Shown here in pieces: positions 42,790-54,899 of a stretch of DNA of 64,000 nucleotides. The translations under genes and the position numbers were made by a program. The notes below the pieces were generated by a model. That model had not been told where the DNA came from. It searched no databases and worked only from the letters and a program-made list of their open reading frames with translations. Position 1 is the stretch's first letter. Each line of letters starts with the position of its first letter. Where the stretch lies: the NCBI RefSeq assembly GCF_905171765.1, contig NC_053390.1, forward strand, positions 502,363,336 through 502,427,335, in the 5' to 3' direction. The stretch comes from Bufo bufo. Taxonomy: Eukaryota; Chordata; Amphibia; Anura; Bufonidae.

Positions 42790-43340
42790 ATGATGGTCTT
42801 CGTCCAGCTCGTCCTTCAGTCCCACACTCTCCTGGATAGGGGACTGTCTCCGGTTTGAAAAGCTCCAGTTTCTAGGGGTTGATTACAACTCCTGCTCTTT
42901 GATCACAATACCTGATGTTGTGCCAGTGTGGGGGGTGGTACGGGGAACAGGGTGCTGCCTAGACGTCCAAGGGCGGTGGCCTGTCCTCTGTACCCCCTCC
43001 CTCATTTTGTATTGTTGTTGCTTTAATCCCTGGGCCGGGGGAATGGGCAGCCTTATTGAGTGCTCTTCTTCACCCCCACTAGGTCCGTGAGTCTTGGTTG
43101 GCTCTTTTTGAGCTCCCCAAGAGTCGCATAGTGGATTGCTTTCTCCACTGTTTTGTTTGTTTAATTTGGATTGTCATCTGAACTAGATTAGCTGGTTCTG
43201 ATACTTCGCCCTTCAGGCGTGGTTGCCCTTGTTTGTCTAATCTATAGTGGTGTCTTCCCATCCTTGTGTTTGTCTCCTTTCCCCTCCGTCTCCCCATACA
43301 TCTCCCCTCCCCTGCTTTCTGTTTTTCACAGGTCCGGACC

Positions 43341-44381
43341 ATGTCGGAGATCACTTTTTCGTCCATTAATGCCAATGGGCTGAACACCCCTGAGAAGCGT
43401 TCCTCCATTCTCCGGCTCCTATGGTGTAAAAAGGTACAGATCGCCTTCATTCAGGAAACTCACTTCCGCAGGGATGCTATGCCGAAATTTAGCTCCCCCC
43501 GTTATCCTGACGCCTATCACAGCTGCTATAATGGTTCTAAATCGAGAGGTGTGAGTATCCTCATTGCTAGATCCACCCCCTGGGAGATTCTAGACTCTAG
43601 CTCTGATGATACTGGCAGATTTTTGTTCGTTAAGGGCAAGATAGGGGGCCAGTTATATACCCTAGCTAATGTGTACTTGCCCAATACGAAGCAATTGAGA
43701 GCCCTTACTGGAATCCTGTCCAAATTGGATAGTTTTGCGGAGGGCGCGCTACTGGTCGGGGGGGATCTTAATGTTGCCCTGGACCCATTGGTGGATGTTT
43801 CCAAGGGCTCCTCTCACTTGCCTTATTCTTACATTCGCCGTTTTAGGAGCCTCCTTCATTCTCATCAGTTGGTGGATGTGTGGCGAGTGATTAATCCTGA
43901 GGCCAGGGATTTCACGTTTTATTCCAACCCTAGGGACGTATACTCCAGATTGGACTATTTTTTGCTTAGGCACTCGGCAATACCCCTCATTGCCTCTTCT
44001 TCTATTGACCCAATCACTTTCTCGGATCACGCCATGCTGCATGTCTCTCTGAAATCCCCTCTTCCTTCGCCCCGATCCTGGAGGTGGCGTCTTAATGAGT
44101 CCCTACTTCAGGATCTGGAAGTGGCGCAAGGTATTGACTCGGCCCTTTCGCACTATTTTGAGGAAAACCTGGTTGATAATGCCTCCCCCCTCATGGTGTG
44201 GGCGGCGCATAAGTGTGTGATTAGAGGGGAGTTCATCAAACATGGGGCACGGCGTAAACAGGAGAGGGCTTTGGAAATTTCCCAGATTATGAAGGATATT
44301 TCCGATTTGGAACAGGCCCACAAAACGCTCCCATGCACAATCTGTTCGCGCAGCGCTCACACAGGCAAGGTGCAAACTTAA
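43341..44381 (+). pseudogene. L1-type ORF2, endonuclease part
   Basis: Met at 43341 gives SEITFSSINANGLNTPEKR, then VQIAFIQETHF with the catalytic Glu. Further motifs are LANVYLPN, LLVGGDLNVAL, DVWRVINPEARDFTFYS, SRLDYFLLRHS and ITFSDHAMLHVSL, the last with the catalytic Asp-His. These are the APE-type endonuclease motifs in order. The frame is lost near 44340 and continues one frame over as CKLKDKLDTRTKFLLS. Confidence 0.9.
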
Positions 44382-47142
44382 GGATAAGCTAGATACCCGT
44401 ACAAAGTTTCTCCTTTCGCAGGGTAGAAGACACTTTTTTGAATATGGCAATAAGTGTGGTAGACTCTTGGCCAGATCCTTACGCGAACAAAGGGCTAGGA
44501 ACTACGTCCTACGCATTGCACCACCACGGGGACCGGTGCTACACAACCCTGACTCTATCACAGAAGCTTTTTCCCACTTTTATCAGAACCTGTACAATCT
44601 TCCCCAGTCTAGTCAAGTGAGTCTGACCTTTGTGTCCGCCATGAGTTCCTATTTGGCTAGGTCGGGTTTGCCCAAATTGCCAAGTGGGGCTCTTGAGAGT
44701 CTAAACAGCCCGTTCACCACTGATGAGATTGAGGAGGCTCTGAAGTCGATGCAGCCTAGTAAGGCACCATGCCCTGATGGCCTACCGGCCTCTTATTATA
44801 AGAGATTCCTCCCCCTTCTGAGTACTCCCCTTACCAATGCCTTGAATAAAATAAGCTCTGGAGTCCCCCTCCCTAGGGATATGTCGCATGCACACATTAC
44901 TGTTATCCATAAGGAGGGTAAGGACCCGACTGCTTGTACCAGTTACCGGCCCATATCTTTACTCAATGTCGACATTAAGCTTTTCGCAAAAGTCTTGGCC
45001 ACCCGTTTAACCCCTTTCCTGGCGGACCTTATACACACAGATCAGGTTGGCTTCATCCCTTCAAGGGAGGCGAGACACAACACCACAAAAGTTTTGAACT
45101 TGGTCCATCTTGCCAAGATTCAACGCTCCAGCCTATGTCTCCTATCCACGGATGCCGAAAAGGCTTTTGATAGGGTGGGATGGCCCTGGTTATTTGCAGT
45201 ACTTAACCATGTGGGTGTGGAGGGTTCTCTATTAGCTTGGATCCGTTCCCTATACTCCTCTCCCTCGGCAGCCACAAAGGTTAACGGTGTCCTCTCGCCT
45301 CCCTTCGAGATCAGGAATGGCACGCGCCAGGGTTGTCCTCTATCCCCTTTAATTTTTATCCTCACTCTAGAACCACTTCTGAGGACTATCAGGAAAAACC
45401 CTGACATCTCGGGTTTGATGGTGGGAGGACAGGAGTTTAAGATAGCAGCCTACGCAGATGACCTGATGTTTATGATTACCAAACCTCGGATCACCTTCCC
45501 CAACCTAATTGAGGAATTCAAAGAATTCCATAACTTGTCCAATCTGAAAATTAACTTACAGAAGTCTGAAGCGCTTAATGTCTCCATTCCGTCCTCTCTT
45601 GAAGCCGAACTGGCGGGCTCCTTGCCTTTCCGCTGGACGACAGGTGCCATTAAATACCTGGGCACGATGATTCCCAAGGATCTGAAGGAGCTGTTCTCAA
45701 GGAATTTTACCCCCCTCTTGAGTCGGATCAGAGAAGACCTCAAGAGGTGGTCCAAAGGCCTCTATACGTGGTTTGGCAGGTGTGCCATTTTTAAGATGAA
45801 TGTCCTTCCACGCCTACTATACCTGTTCCAGACCCTCCCCATCCACATTCCGGCTAGTTTCTTTTCCACTGCACATCGTGACCTCTTTAAATTTCTTTGG
45901 GCCAGGAAGAGTGCTAGACTGTCTAGATCCTTACTGCATGTGCCAAAGGAAAGGGGGGGTCTAGGGGTTCCTGATCTAAGGAAGTATTACGCAGCCGCTA
46001 TGTTTCAACGAGTGGTAGACTGGTGCCGACACACCCCGTTCAAACAATGGATCTCCATTGAGCAATTTTCATCCCGGCCCCCTCTGGTCTTTCTGTCATG
46101 GACAGATAGGAAAGTTCCTAGTGCCCTCTCCTCTTACCCTCTCATAGGCCCTACCCTGACCCAATTCTGTAAGTACCAACAGATCTCTACAATCTCCCCT
46201 ACGCCTTCTCCGATGTTCCCTGTCCTGGGACATCTGGACTTCCCAGCGGGTAGCTCGGGGGACCCGTTTGCACAATGGAGATTGGGCGGCAGGTGTCGGG
46301 CACCATTCTTCAGAACCTCGGGTAGGTGGTTCACATACGCAGAGCTGTTAGGACAGTCGGATCCCTGCCCTCTAGGTCCATGGAGATCCAGACAGCTGTA
46401 CCACTTCCTTTCCTCTATCCCTTCCAATCAGGGGTTTGATAGGGCTCTCACTCCTTTTGAAAAGACATGCATTGGTTCAGGTCTTTATCGTCACTCCCTC
46501 TCAGAATTATACAAGGCATTGGTAACGCCGGGGTCGGATTATCTCCCTTCTTACTCTGCCAAATGGGCGCAGGACTTGCAGAAGGATATCTCCTCCGACC
46601 AGTGGCTTAAAATTCTTCAACTTGCTCATAAATCATCCATTGCCAGTAAATATCAGGAGGCCAGTTACAAATTGTTATCGAGATGGTACTATGTTCCAAC
46701 CCGTCTCCAGAGAATGTTCCCGTCGGCATCTCCTCTATGCTGGCGATGCGACTCCCACCAAGGTTCGCTTCTACATATTTTCTGGCAATGTGACAAAATC
46801 AAACCTTTCTGGGAATCAATTCATTAGGCCCTGGCTTCCATCTTCCCCTTTCCGATTCCTTACACACCAGAGTTTTTTTTACTTTTTCTTTCGGATCTAC
46901 AATTGAACCTATTTCGGCGATCCTGCTTGCGTCACCTGGTTATAGCGGCTAGGTCTTGTATCCCTGCGAAGTGGAAGTCTCCTCCTCCCTCTATGGGAAT
47001 GTGGATTCAGAAGGTTGAAGAGATACGGAGAATGGAGGAACTCACAGCCTCTCTGAAAGGTGGTAACAGAGCTTTTGTCGCTTCTTGGTCCCCTTGGTTC
47101 ACTTTTCAAGACTCCTCGGAGTATCGGAACTTGCTGGCTTGA
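44350..47142 (+). pseudogene. L1-type ORF2, reverse transcriptase and C-terminal part
   Basis: A single frame from about 44350 to 46827. RT motifs: MQPSKAPCPDGLPASYYK, YRPISLLNVDIKLFAKVLA, LLSTDAEKAFDRVGW (first Asp), NGTRQGCPLSPLIFIL and AAYADDLMFMI (ADD near 45451). The C-terminal Cys/His motif CWRCDSHQGSLLHIFWQC lies near 46738. After a stop at 46825-46827 the same frame resumes at 46903 with RHLVIAARSCIPAKWKS, the usual L1 tail, to 47142. The break near 46830-46900 includes small indels. Confidence 0.9.
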
Positions 47143-47550
47143 TGGTGTCGTCTGGACACTCTCGTACGCTTCACTTACCCCCCCTGCTTCCTTACCCCTC
47201 TGTCCCCCAATTTTCCAAGTGTGCCTTTGTCCAGTGTTCCCTCCGTTCCTGTTGTTTGTCGAGTTTTATTTTCATGCTGAGGCCATGTCATTTCTGGCCT
47301 TTTGAGTTTTGTTTGTTTTTTGAAAGATGAATCGAGGCGCTCTAATGTCTCCGCAGGCTGCGTATCATACACAGACATATGTGTTTGTTATTACTAGAGT
47401 GTTGTTGGATGGTGCTTCATGATTATCTGTCGGCATGGCTCCGACTTTATTTTTCTAATGTATGTGAATCAACATGCAATAATTATGTTATTTTTTGCAA
47501 AATAGAAATAAAGAATTTGAAAAAACAAACAAAAAAAAAACTATGAATTG

Positions 47551-48068
47551 TCCCGCAAAACATGAGCCCCTAAACAGCTCAGTAGACATAAGTATAAAAA
47601 GTTATGGTGATGTAGAAAAAAAAATAATCTCAAAGTTAAAATTTATTTTTACACTATTTACACATAAAAAAACCTATACATATGGGGTATCGTTGTAATC
47701 ATACTGACCCAAAGAATGAAGGGAATGGGTCTGTTTAAGCTGTAAACAAAACGCCGTGGGAACAAAACCTGTAAAACGGTGGAGGGATTGCTTTTGTTTT
47801 CCAATTCCACCACATTTGGAATTTTTTTTCCCGCTTCCCACTACATTTTATGCCATAATTAATGATGGCATTAGAAAGTACAACTTGTCCCAGAAAAAAT
47901 AAGCCCTCATACAGCTATGTGACCAGAAATATAAAAAAGTTATGGCTCACAGAAAATAGGGAAGAAAAATGAAAACGCAAAAATGAAAAAACCTCCGGTA
48001 GCCAAAGGTTAAAATACAACTATGTTCCCCCAAAAACATAGGACTCCCGCCTATCTGATATTGATGAC
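47551..48068. repeat. Unclassified interspersed repeat, continuation across L1
   Basis: AT-rich, with TATGGGGTATCGTTGTAATC and AAAAAGTTATGGCTC. It continues the repeat left of the L1 insertion. No coding capacity. Confidence 0.4.
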
Positions 48069-48083
48069 CTATTCTGTGGATAG

Positions 48084-48358
48084 TAATAAAATAGAAAAAC
48101 TCCAGTTGTCTTTTGTGTCAAATGATATTCTGTTTATTTTGACGTGCGGCTTCAAAGTGACGTTTCGGCCTAGATGGCCTTTATTGTGGTTTGATAAAGG
48201 CCATCTAGGCCGAAACGTCACTTTGAAGCTGCACGTCAAAATAAACAGAATATCATTTGACACAAAAGACAACTGGAGTTTTTCTATTTTATTACTATAC
48301 GGGGTGGGAACCCGACTCCAAGTGATTACTTCCAGAGTGCCAGGAGGTTATATCTCTA
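48084..48358. mobile_element. Palindromic PLE-like insertion with 15-bp duplication
   Basis: CTATTCTGTGGATAG at 48069-48083 is repeated at 48359-48373. Arms at about 48084-48184 and 48194-48297 are near-perfect inverted copies (TAATAAAATAGAAAAACTCC and complement). A degenerate hammerhead-like hairpin lies at the centre on both strands. About 60 bp on the right have no mirror. Confidence 0.75.
48187..48222 (+). ncRNA. Degenerate hammerhead-like motif
   Basis: TTGATAA replaces the CTGANGA core, then A, stem GGCC/GGCC (48199-48202 with 48208-48211), GAAAC (48212-48216) and GTC. Two core positions differ from consensus, so it is presumed inactive. Confidence 0.35.
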
Positions 48359-48387
48359 CTATTCTGTGGATAGGTCATCAATATTAA

Positions 48388-48738
48388 AGGGAACCTGTCA
48401 CCGGGATTTTGTGTATAGAGCTGAGGACATGAGTTGCTAGATGGCACATCCGCAATACCCAGTCCCCATAGCTCTGTGTGCTTTTATTGTGTAAAAAACC
48501 CGATTTGATACATATGCAAATTAACCTGAGATGAGTCAGAGCTTGAAAATATGACTCTTCTCTGGTCACACAGGTAAGATATGACTCTTTTATGTTAATT
48601 TGCATATGTATCAAATCGGTTTTTTTACACAATAAAAGCACACAGAGCTATGGGGACTGGGTATTGCGGATGTGCTAGTGGCCATCTAGCAACCCATGTC
48701 CTCAGCTCTATACACAAAATCCCTGTGACAGGTTCCCT
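48388..48738. mobile_element. T2/Kolobok-like MITE, 351 bp
   Basis: Ends AGGGAACCTGTCACCGGGAT and ATCCCTGTGACAGGTTCCCT, TTAA at 48384-48387 and 48739-48742. The arms are long inverted copies, including the TACCCAGTCCCCATAGCTCT type segments. Confidence 0.88.
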
Positions 48739-48926
48739 TTAAAAGCCTGGAGAACCCTTTATTTCATATGGTTAGGTTCAATCTACAGTACAGACCAAAA
48801 GTTTGGACACACCTTCTCATTCAAAGAGTTTTCTTTATTTTCATGGCTATGAAGGCATCAAAACTATGAATTAACACATGTGGAATTATATACATAACAA
48901 ACAAGTGTGAAACAACTGAAAATATG

Positions 48927-49199
48927 TCATATTCTAGGTTCTTCAAAGTAGCCACCTTTTGCTTTGATTACTGCTTTGCACACTCTTGGCATTCTCTTGA
49001 TGAGCTTCAAGAGGTAGTCCCCTGAAATGGTCTTCCAACAGTCTTCAAGGAGTTCCCAGAGATGCTTAGCACTTGTTGGCCCTTTTGCCTTCACTCTGCG
49101 GTCCAGCTCACCCCAAACCATCTCGATTGGGTTCAAGTCCGGTGACTGTGGAGGCCAGGTCATCTGGTGCAGCACCCCATCACTCTCCTTCATGGTCAA
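48927..49199 (-). pseudogene. Tc1 transposase D, C-terminal fragment
   Basis: [20 protein letters not shown] contains the catalytic Glu. WELLEDCWKTISGDYLLKLI and RMPRVCKAVIKAKGGYF follow. The N-terminal and first two catalytic blocks are absent, replaced by unrelated AT-rich sequence and the inverted duplicate of this end. Confidence 0.85.
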
Positions 49200-49524
49200 A
49201 TAGCCCTTACTTTCAAAGTTTTCCCAATTTTTCGGCTGACTGACTGACCTTCATTTCTTAAAGTAATGATGGCCACTCGTTTTTCTTTACTTAGCTGCTT
49301 TTTTCTTGCCATAATACAAATTCTGACAGTCTATTCAGTAGGACTATCAGCTGTGTATCCACCTGACTTCTCCTCAACGCCACTGATGGTCCCAACCCCA
49401 TTTATAAGGCAAGAAATCCCACTTATTAAACCTGACAGGGCACACCTGTGAAGCGAAAACCATTTCAGGTGACTACCTCTTGAAGCTCATCAAGAGAATG
49501 CCAAGAGTGTGCAAAGCAGTAATC

Positions 49525-51409
49525 TGTTGTGCATTTTCATACGTATACAATATTATCTAATGACATTATAATCAAAATGAATGCTCATCTCATTGCCTTT
49601 AAGAATAAGACCAGCCTGAACCAAAATTATATTATATGGCTGAGGAAGCCAAGATGAGTTCATGACAAGTTCAGTCTATATAAAAAAAAAAAAAATTGGG
49701 AACATAAATGGACATTGTATTTAAAAAGTTAGTGCTGAAGATATGAGACCATCTGTTAAGGAGTAAGTCAACTCCCTAAAACATGGAGGGAACAAGGTTA
49801 CTTGATAAGGATTCATGTCTTTATCGCACACCTGCTGTATGAGCTTCAATTTATATATACATAATTATATTATATATATATCTCTGTATGGTATATTTAG
49901 TTTACAACATATGTTAATCAATAATTCATATAATGTGTTATCTATGTGTAACAATGTATCGATTTATATATATTTTATACCATGTATTTACCATTTAGAA
50001 GAAACAACTACAGAAACAAGTAAGTTTAAGTTAATTGGATTTCAAAACAATAGTTATTCATGGGAGTACATAAGTGAAATCTACAAGTTCCGATGCCCAG
50101 CATCAAAGCCGCTACATAAAATTTTCATCAAGTCAACCCATATTTCAAAAAGATAAGAGAAGACAGTCAACTCCAACAAGTCCAGGATATAGGTAATTAA
50201 AAGTGTAAGGAAAAGACCTTCCTCAGTGATTTATGGTAGAAAGGTCATTGAGGTCCTGTGAAAGTATTATTAGATATTTAATTTTAATGCTTAAAAAGTT
50301 GTTATATTCACCTACAGTACCGCAGTGCCATCTGGAGTCAGATGGGCAACATTATATTATTTCATTATTTGCTCTATACCATTTTAGGAGTTGAGATCAC
50401 GTCATGATGTTATTAGCATGCGAATACACCCACCCTACCTGATTGGGAATCCATAATCTAAAGGGGATGATTCTTAGATAAGGGGGGGAATAATTACTCG
50501 TGTGCGGAGTAGCAGGGGAGGATAGCAAGAAAAAAAAAAGCTAGAGAAAAGATCCATATATCCATTGATCCATCCATTCATTCAATCAAAAAGAAAACTT
50601 TACCAGAAGAAACTTGGATTACTCTTTTTGGATTACTAGGAAAGTTCTTCAGAACTGGTCCCATCTGAACTCTGTCTACCTTTGACCCGGTAACATATAT
50701 TCTGCTTACTACTCGTGATATTAATAAGATATTTCTCTCGGTATATAGTCAAGAGTTCCCATATTGTGGGAATATATAGTGTTAGGTGCCTCCAGAATGC
50801 TGATTATTCTCTTAGCAAAGATGCATATTGTTAATGGAAGATCTGACATTATTTGAAAAGAGGACTAAAACCCTTGGAAAGTTATTTTCCTTAGTCTGAT
50901 TACCGAGCTGAATATTTTATCATATTAATATCATATATTTTTGATTGGTCATAGGAAAACAGAGTCAAGGGATAACAGTTATTTTCCTGTAAATCCGTGT
51001 TTTATTGTTATAGCCTGTTTGATAACAGAAGATCCTAAGTTTCTCTTGGTATATGAGTCCGTTTGTTAAAAGTATGACACTGGTTGTCATGTATCAATAA
51101 ATCATACCGTGCTGATCAGATAGGGGTGTGTTAGCACCACCGTGTGGTACATTTCGGATGTTACGTTGTAACTTCATCATTTGTTTTGCAGTTGTATTGT
51201 TTTTATATTCTTTGTTTTTATAATAAACGATTATATATTTTTGCATATACAATTGTTCCTTTGTTTCACTGCTTGCACAAATCAAATTAGGATACTTGAC
51301 AAAAGAACTTAGAGGCGTTTTTATGTCCGCCTGAAGGATAATATATTTTTATATTTTTTTTATCCTCTCTTTTATATGAAAATTCTTTTCATATAGAAGA
51401 TATATGACA
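49525..51409. mobile_element. Probable solo LTR, 1885 bp
   Basis: Begins TGTTGTGCATTTTC and ends GATATATGACA. It is flanked by AATC at 49521-49524 and 51410-51413, within Tc1 sequence that rejoins precisely. TG...CA ends with a 4-bp duplication indicate an LTR left by recombination. Internal AATAAA signals occur near 51097 and 51221 (plus). Whether the parent was an endogenous retrovirus or a gypsy element is not determined. No coding sequence. Confidence 0.8.
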
Positions 51410-51615
51410 AATCAAAGCAAAAGGTGGCTACTTTGAAGAACCTAGAATATGACACATTTTCAGTTGTTTCACACTTGTTTGTTATGTATATAATTCCACA
51501 TGTGTTAATTCATAGTTTTGATGCCTTCAGTGTGAATCTACAATTTTCATAGTCATGAAAATAAAGAAAACTCTTTGAATGAGAAGGTGTGTCCAAACTT
51601 TTGGTCTGTACTGTA

Positions 51616-52099
51616 TAGTGAGAATTAAATAAAACAGGTAAGTGAAAAATTATGTTTAACATGAATGATGAAGTTTGTAGCATAGCATTTAATAGCATTG
51701 GGTTTCCAACATTAAAAGAGAACCTAAGCTGAGCAAACAACATGTGTGACGCTTCAGTTATACAACCTTTCTCAAACACTACAATGAAGCAGATAAATAT
51801 ATTTCAATATCTGTACAAGAAATATCAAAGACATAGACATATAGTGGATCAAATATCTCAATATTAACACCATAAATAGCAATAAATCTTGTAATACACG
51901 GTACAAAGTGCACGGCTGAGTAGTCTAGAAGAGCTCTCCTTCAGTTTATTTAGGGATATTTGTTCTCTGGTCAGCTTGTATTCGCGTATTTAACTCCTCT
52001 ACACCACATACAGTGCTGCGGTCTCTGGCTTCGGCGCAGCCTCCCTGGGTGAGATGCTCTGCAGGGACGTGTCCTCGACGACTCACTGCCTGGCCCCCC
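51616..52099. other. No feature recognised
   Basis: Unassigned DNA between Tc1 element D and the 3' end of the CR1 LINE. No convincing ORF. Confidence 0.4.
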
Positions 52100-52299
52100 G
52101 GTAACATAGTAACATAGTTTGTAATGCCGAAAAAAGACATCTGTCCATCCAGTTTAGCCTGTTATCCTGCAAGTTGATCCAGAGGACGGCAAAAAAAACC
52201 TGTGAGGTAGAAGCCAATTTTCCCCAATTAAGGGGAAAAAAATTCCTTCCCGACTCCAATCAGGCAATTAGAATAACTCCCTGGATCCACAACCCATCT

Positions 52300-52640
52300 C
52301 TAGTAACTATAGCCTGTAATATTATTACACCCCAGAAATACATCCAGGCCCCTCTTGAACTCTTTTAGTGAGTTCACCATCACCACCACCTCCTCAGGCA
52401 GAGAGTTCCATAGTCTCACTGCTCTTACCGTAAAGAATCCTCTTCTATAATTGTGTACAAACCTTTTTTTCTCCAGACGCAGAGGATGTCCCCTCATCAC
52501 AGTCACAGTCCTGGAGATAAATAGATGATGGGAGAGAACTCTGTACTGTCCCCTGATATATTTATACATAGTTATTAGATCTCCCCTCAGTCATCTTTTT
52601 TCTAAAGTAAATAACCCCAATTTTGATAATCTTGCAGGGT
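52300..52640 (-). pseudogene. CR1 ORF2, C-terminus
   Basis: After the solo LTR the protein resumes with LQDYQNWG, then MYKYIRGQYR, RRGFFTVRAVRLWNSLPEEV and NSLKEFKRGLDVFLG, the usual end of CR1 ORF2. Confidence 0.85.
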
Positions 52641-52644
52641 ACTG

Positions 52645-53669
52645 TGCGGTGAGCTGGACCGAGGTATGCACTCTGACGCCAAAAATGCAATGGCTGGGTC
52701 AGTTGTAGGTGATAGTTTATAGTTTTGTTCGTGATGCCAATTGCAGCGTGCGCAGGGTACAGTCACAGGGCCCTTTAAGGTGTTGTAACTCACAGGAATG
52801 CCAGAGTGGTGTAATGTCTCTGTATGGTAGTGGTAATGGTGTCAACAGTGTCTCCTACCTGGGTACGGCTGGACTCCTGGATCCTGGCTCACTTGCAATA
52901 AAATGAGTGGGGTGCTAGTAGGAGTAATAGAGGAATTTGCAGCAGTAATTGAGATCCAGACCTTGGGTAAAGTTCAAACTTGTCTTTACTGAGAGGAGCT
53001 TTCATCCAAGCAAGATACAGCTTTAATCTTTGGTCCCAGCAGGTATTGGCAATGTGTGGCAGGAATATATCTTCTGCTCTATCATGTACCTGGAGCTTTG
53101 CAGGAGAAGGACGTCTGCTTGTTAGCTCTAAACTGTGGCAGGAATTTAGCTTCTGCGCTTTCTATCTTCTGCTGTATGGGGACTGACTAGCTGAGGAGGA
53201 ATAGGTCTTCTCCTGGGTCTCTGGACAGTACTCACAGTTAGCTTCACAAGGTATTCTTCTTCCTGGAACTGGAGTTGTCTGCTTGCTTCTTCCAGCTGAG
53301 GCTGCAAGGCTCAGGCTGGGGATGATGATCAATGTCTCAGCCGAGACAAGATCCTGGCTTTGTTTCCCTATGTCTGGGAGCTCCTACACGCAACTTCCTG
53401 CGGGAATAATCCACTCTGCTCACAGAGGGGGGAGCTGAACTGGAATGAACTATTCCAGCTCAGAAACACTAAACTGACTCTAACTCCTTGCTAACACATT
53501 GCTTCCACCTGCTGGTGAACATGGAAATTACAGCAATATACAATTAACATAGTTTTCAATGCACATTTGTGAGGATGTAAGGTAAAATTACATTAGATGA
53601 CAATGTAAATGCTCTTAAGAGATTGTAGTGGGGTAAAAGAGTTTTGTAACACAACTCTGGGGTGTTACA
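52645..53669 (-). mobile_element. Solo LTR, 1025 bp
   Basis: On the minus strand it runs from TGTAACACCCCAGAG to CTCACCGCA. ACTG flanks it on the plus strand (52641-52644 and 53670-53673). Removing it rejoins CR1 RT codons. It is homologous to 1-155 and shares the GGCATCACGAAC motif (52727-52739, minus) with the two gypsy-related LTR families. Confidence 0.85.
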
Positions 53670-53673
53670 ACTG

Positions 53674-54638
53674 TAGTCCCCCATTCCAGTTATTACTTCA
53701 GTTGCCCTCCTCTGAACCCTCTTCAGCTCTGCTATGTCTGCCTTGTTCACAGGAGCCCAGAACTGTACATAGTACTCCATGTGTGGTCTGACTAGCGTTT
53801 TGTAAAGTGGTAGGACTATGTTCTCATCATGGGCATCTATGCCCCTTTTGATGCAACCCATTATCTTATTGGCCTTGGCAGCAGCTGACTGAAACTGGTT
53901 TGTACAGCTTAGTTTGCTGTCCACCAAAATTCCTAGGTCCTTTTCCATGTCGGTGTTACCCAGTGTTTTACCATTTAATATGTACGGGTGACTTGCATTA
54001 TTCCTTCCCATGTGCATAACCTTACATTTGTCAGAGTTAAACCTCATCTGCCACTTATCTGCCCAAGCCTCCAATCTATCCAGATCCATCTGTAGCAGTA
54101 TACTGTCCTCTTCCGTGTCAATTACTTTACACAGTTTAGTGTCATCTGCAAAAATTTATATTTTACTGTGCAAGTCTTCTACAAGATCATTAATAAATAT
54201 ATTGAAGAGAATAGGGCCCAATACTGACCCCTGAGGTACCCCACTAGTGACAGTGACCCAATCTGAGTGTGTACCGTTAATAACCACCCTCTTCTATCAC
54301 TGAGCCAGTTACTTACTCACATACATTTTCCCCCATTCCAAGCATTCTCATTTTATATATTAACCTTTTATGCGGTACAGTGTCAAATGCTTTTTAGAAG
54401 TCCAGATATACGACATCCATTGATTTGCCGCTGTCAAGTCTAGAACTTACCTCCTCATAGAAACTGATTAAATTAGTTTGACATGACCAATCCCTCATGA
54501 AGCCATGCTGATATGGCACTATTTGCTTATAGTTTCCGTTTTCTGTTTTTGGACCCTTTTTGAATATTGGCATCACATTTGCTATGCTCCAATCCTGTGG
54601 AACCATCCTGTGGAACACTCCCTGTCAGTATAGAGTCC
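53674..54638 (-). pseudogene. CR1 ORF2, central RT
   Basis: FKDSILTGSVPQDWS continues from across the TTAA insertions, followed by ANVMPIFKKG, QHGFMRDWSCQTNLISFYE, MDVVYLDF, a stop, then KAFDTVPHKRL (first catalytic Asp). The ADD segment is damaged. The thumb region LDRLEAWADKWQMRFNSDKC, KVMHMGRNN, DLGILVDSKLSC and RPHMEYYVQFWAP is well preserved (54089-53674). Confidence 0.88.
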
Positions 54639-54899
54639 TTAACCACCTCAGCCCTATGGCTTAAACACCCTGAAAGACCAGGCCACTTTTTACACTTCTG
54701 ACCTACCCTACTTTCACCGTTTATTGCTCGGTCATGCAACTTACCACCCAAATTAATTTTGCCTCCTTTTCTTCTCATTAATAGAGCTTTCATTTGGTGG
54801 TATTTCATTGCTGCTGACATTTTTACTTTTTTTTGTTATTAATCGAAATTTAACGATTTTTTTGCAAAAAAATCACATTTTTCACTTTCAGTTGTAAAA

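Larger units (their letters stand above)
41073..47535 (+). mobile_element. Full-length L1/Tx1-like LINE
   Basis: A 15-bp duplication, AAAAACTATGAATTG, lies at 41058-41072 and 47536-47550. The element starts GGGGGCGTGGCC and ends in AATAAAG plus an A-rich tail. It has ORF1, then an endonuclease/RT ORF2. Perfect duplication and full length suggest a fairly recent insertion, but each ORF has frameshifts. Confidence 0.95.
48784..51615 (-). mobile_element. Tc1/mariner element D, rearranged, with solo LTR inside
   Basis: Ends CAGTACAGACCAAAAGTTTG and its complement (51594-51613), bordered by TA. The last ~230 bp of the transposase-side sequence is present at both ends in inverted orientation (GACTACCTCTTGAAGCTCAT at 49472 and its complement near 49000). 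It is therefore a rearranged derivative. A solo LTR lies at 49525-51409. Confidence 0.88.

Noticed and set aside
49645..49690. CTGAGGAAGCC as another hammerhead-like site
   Set aside because: No GAAAC partner and no stem II or III can be drawn.
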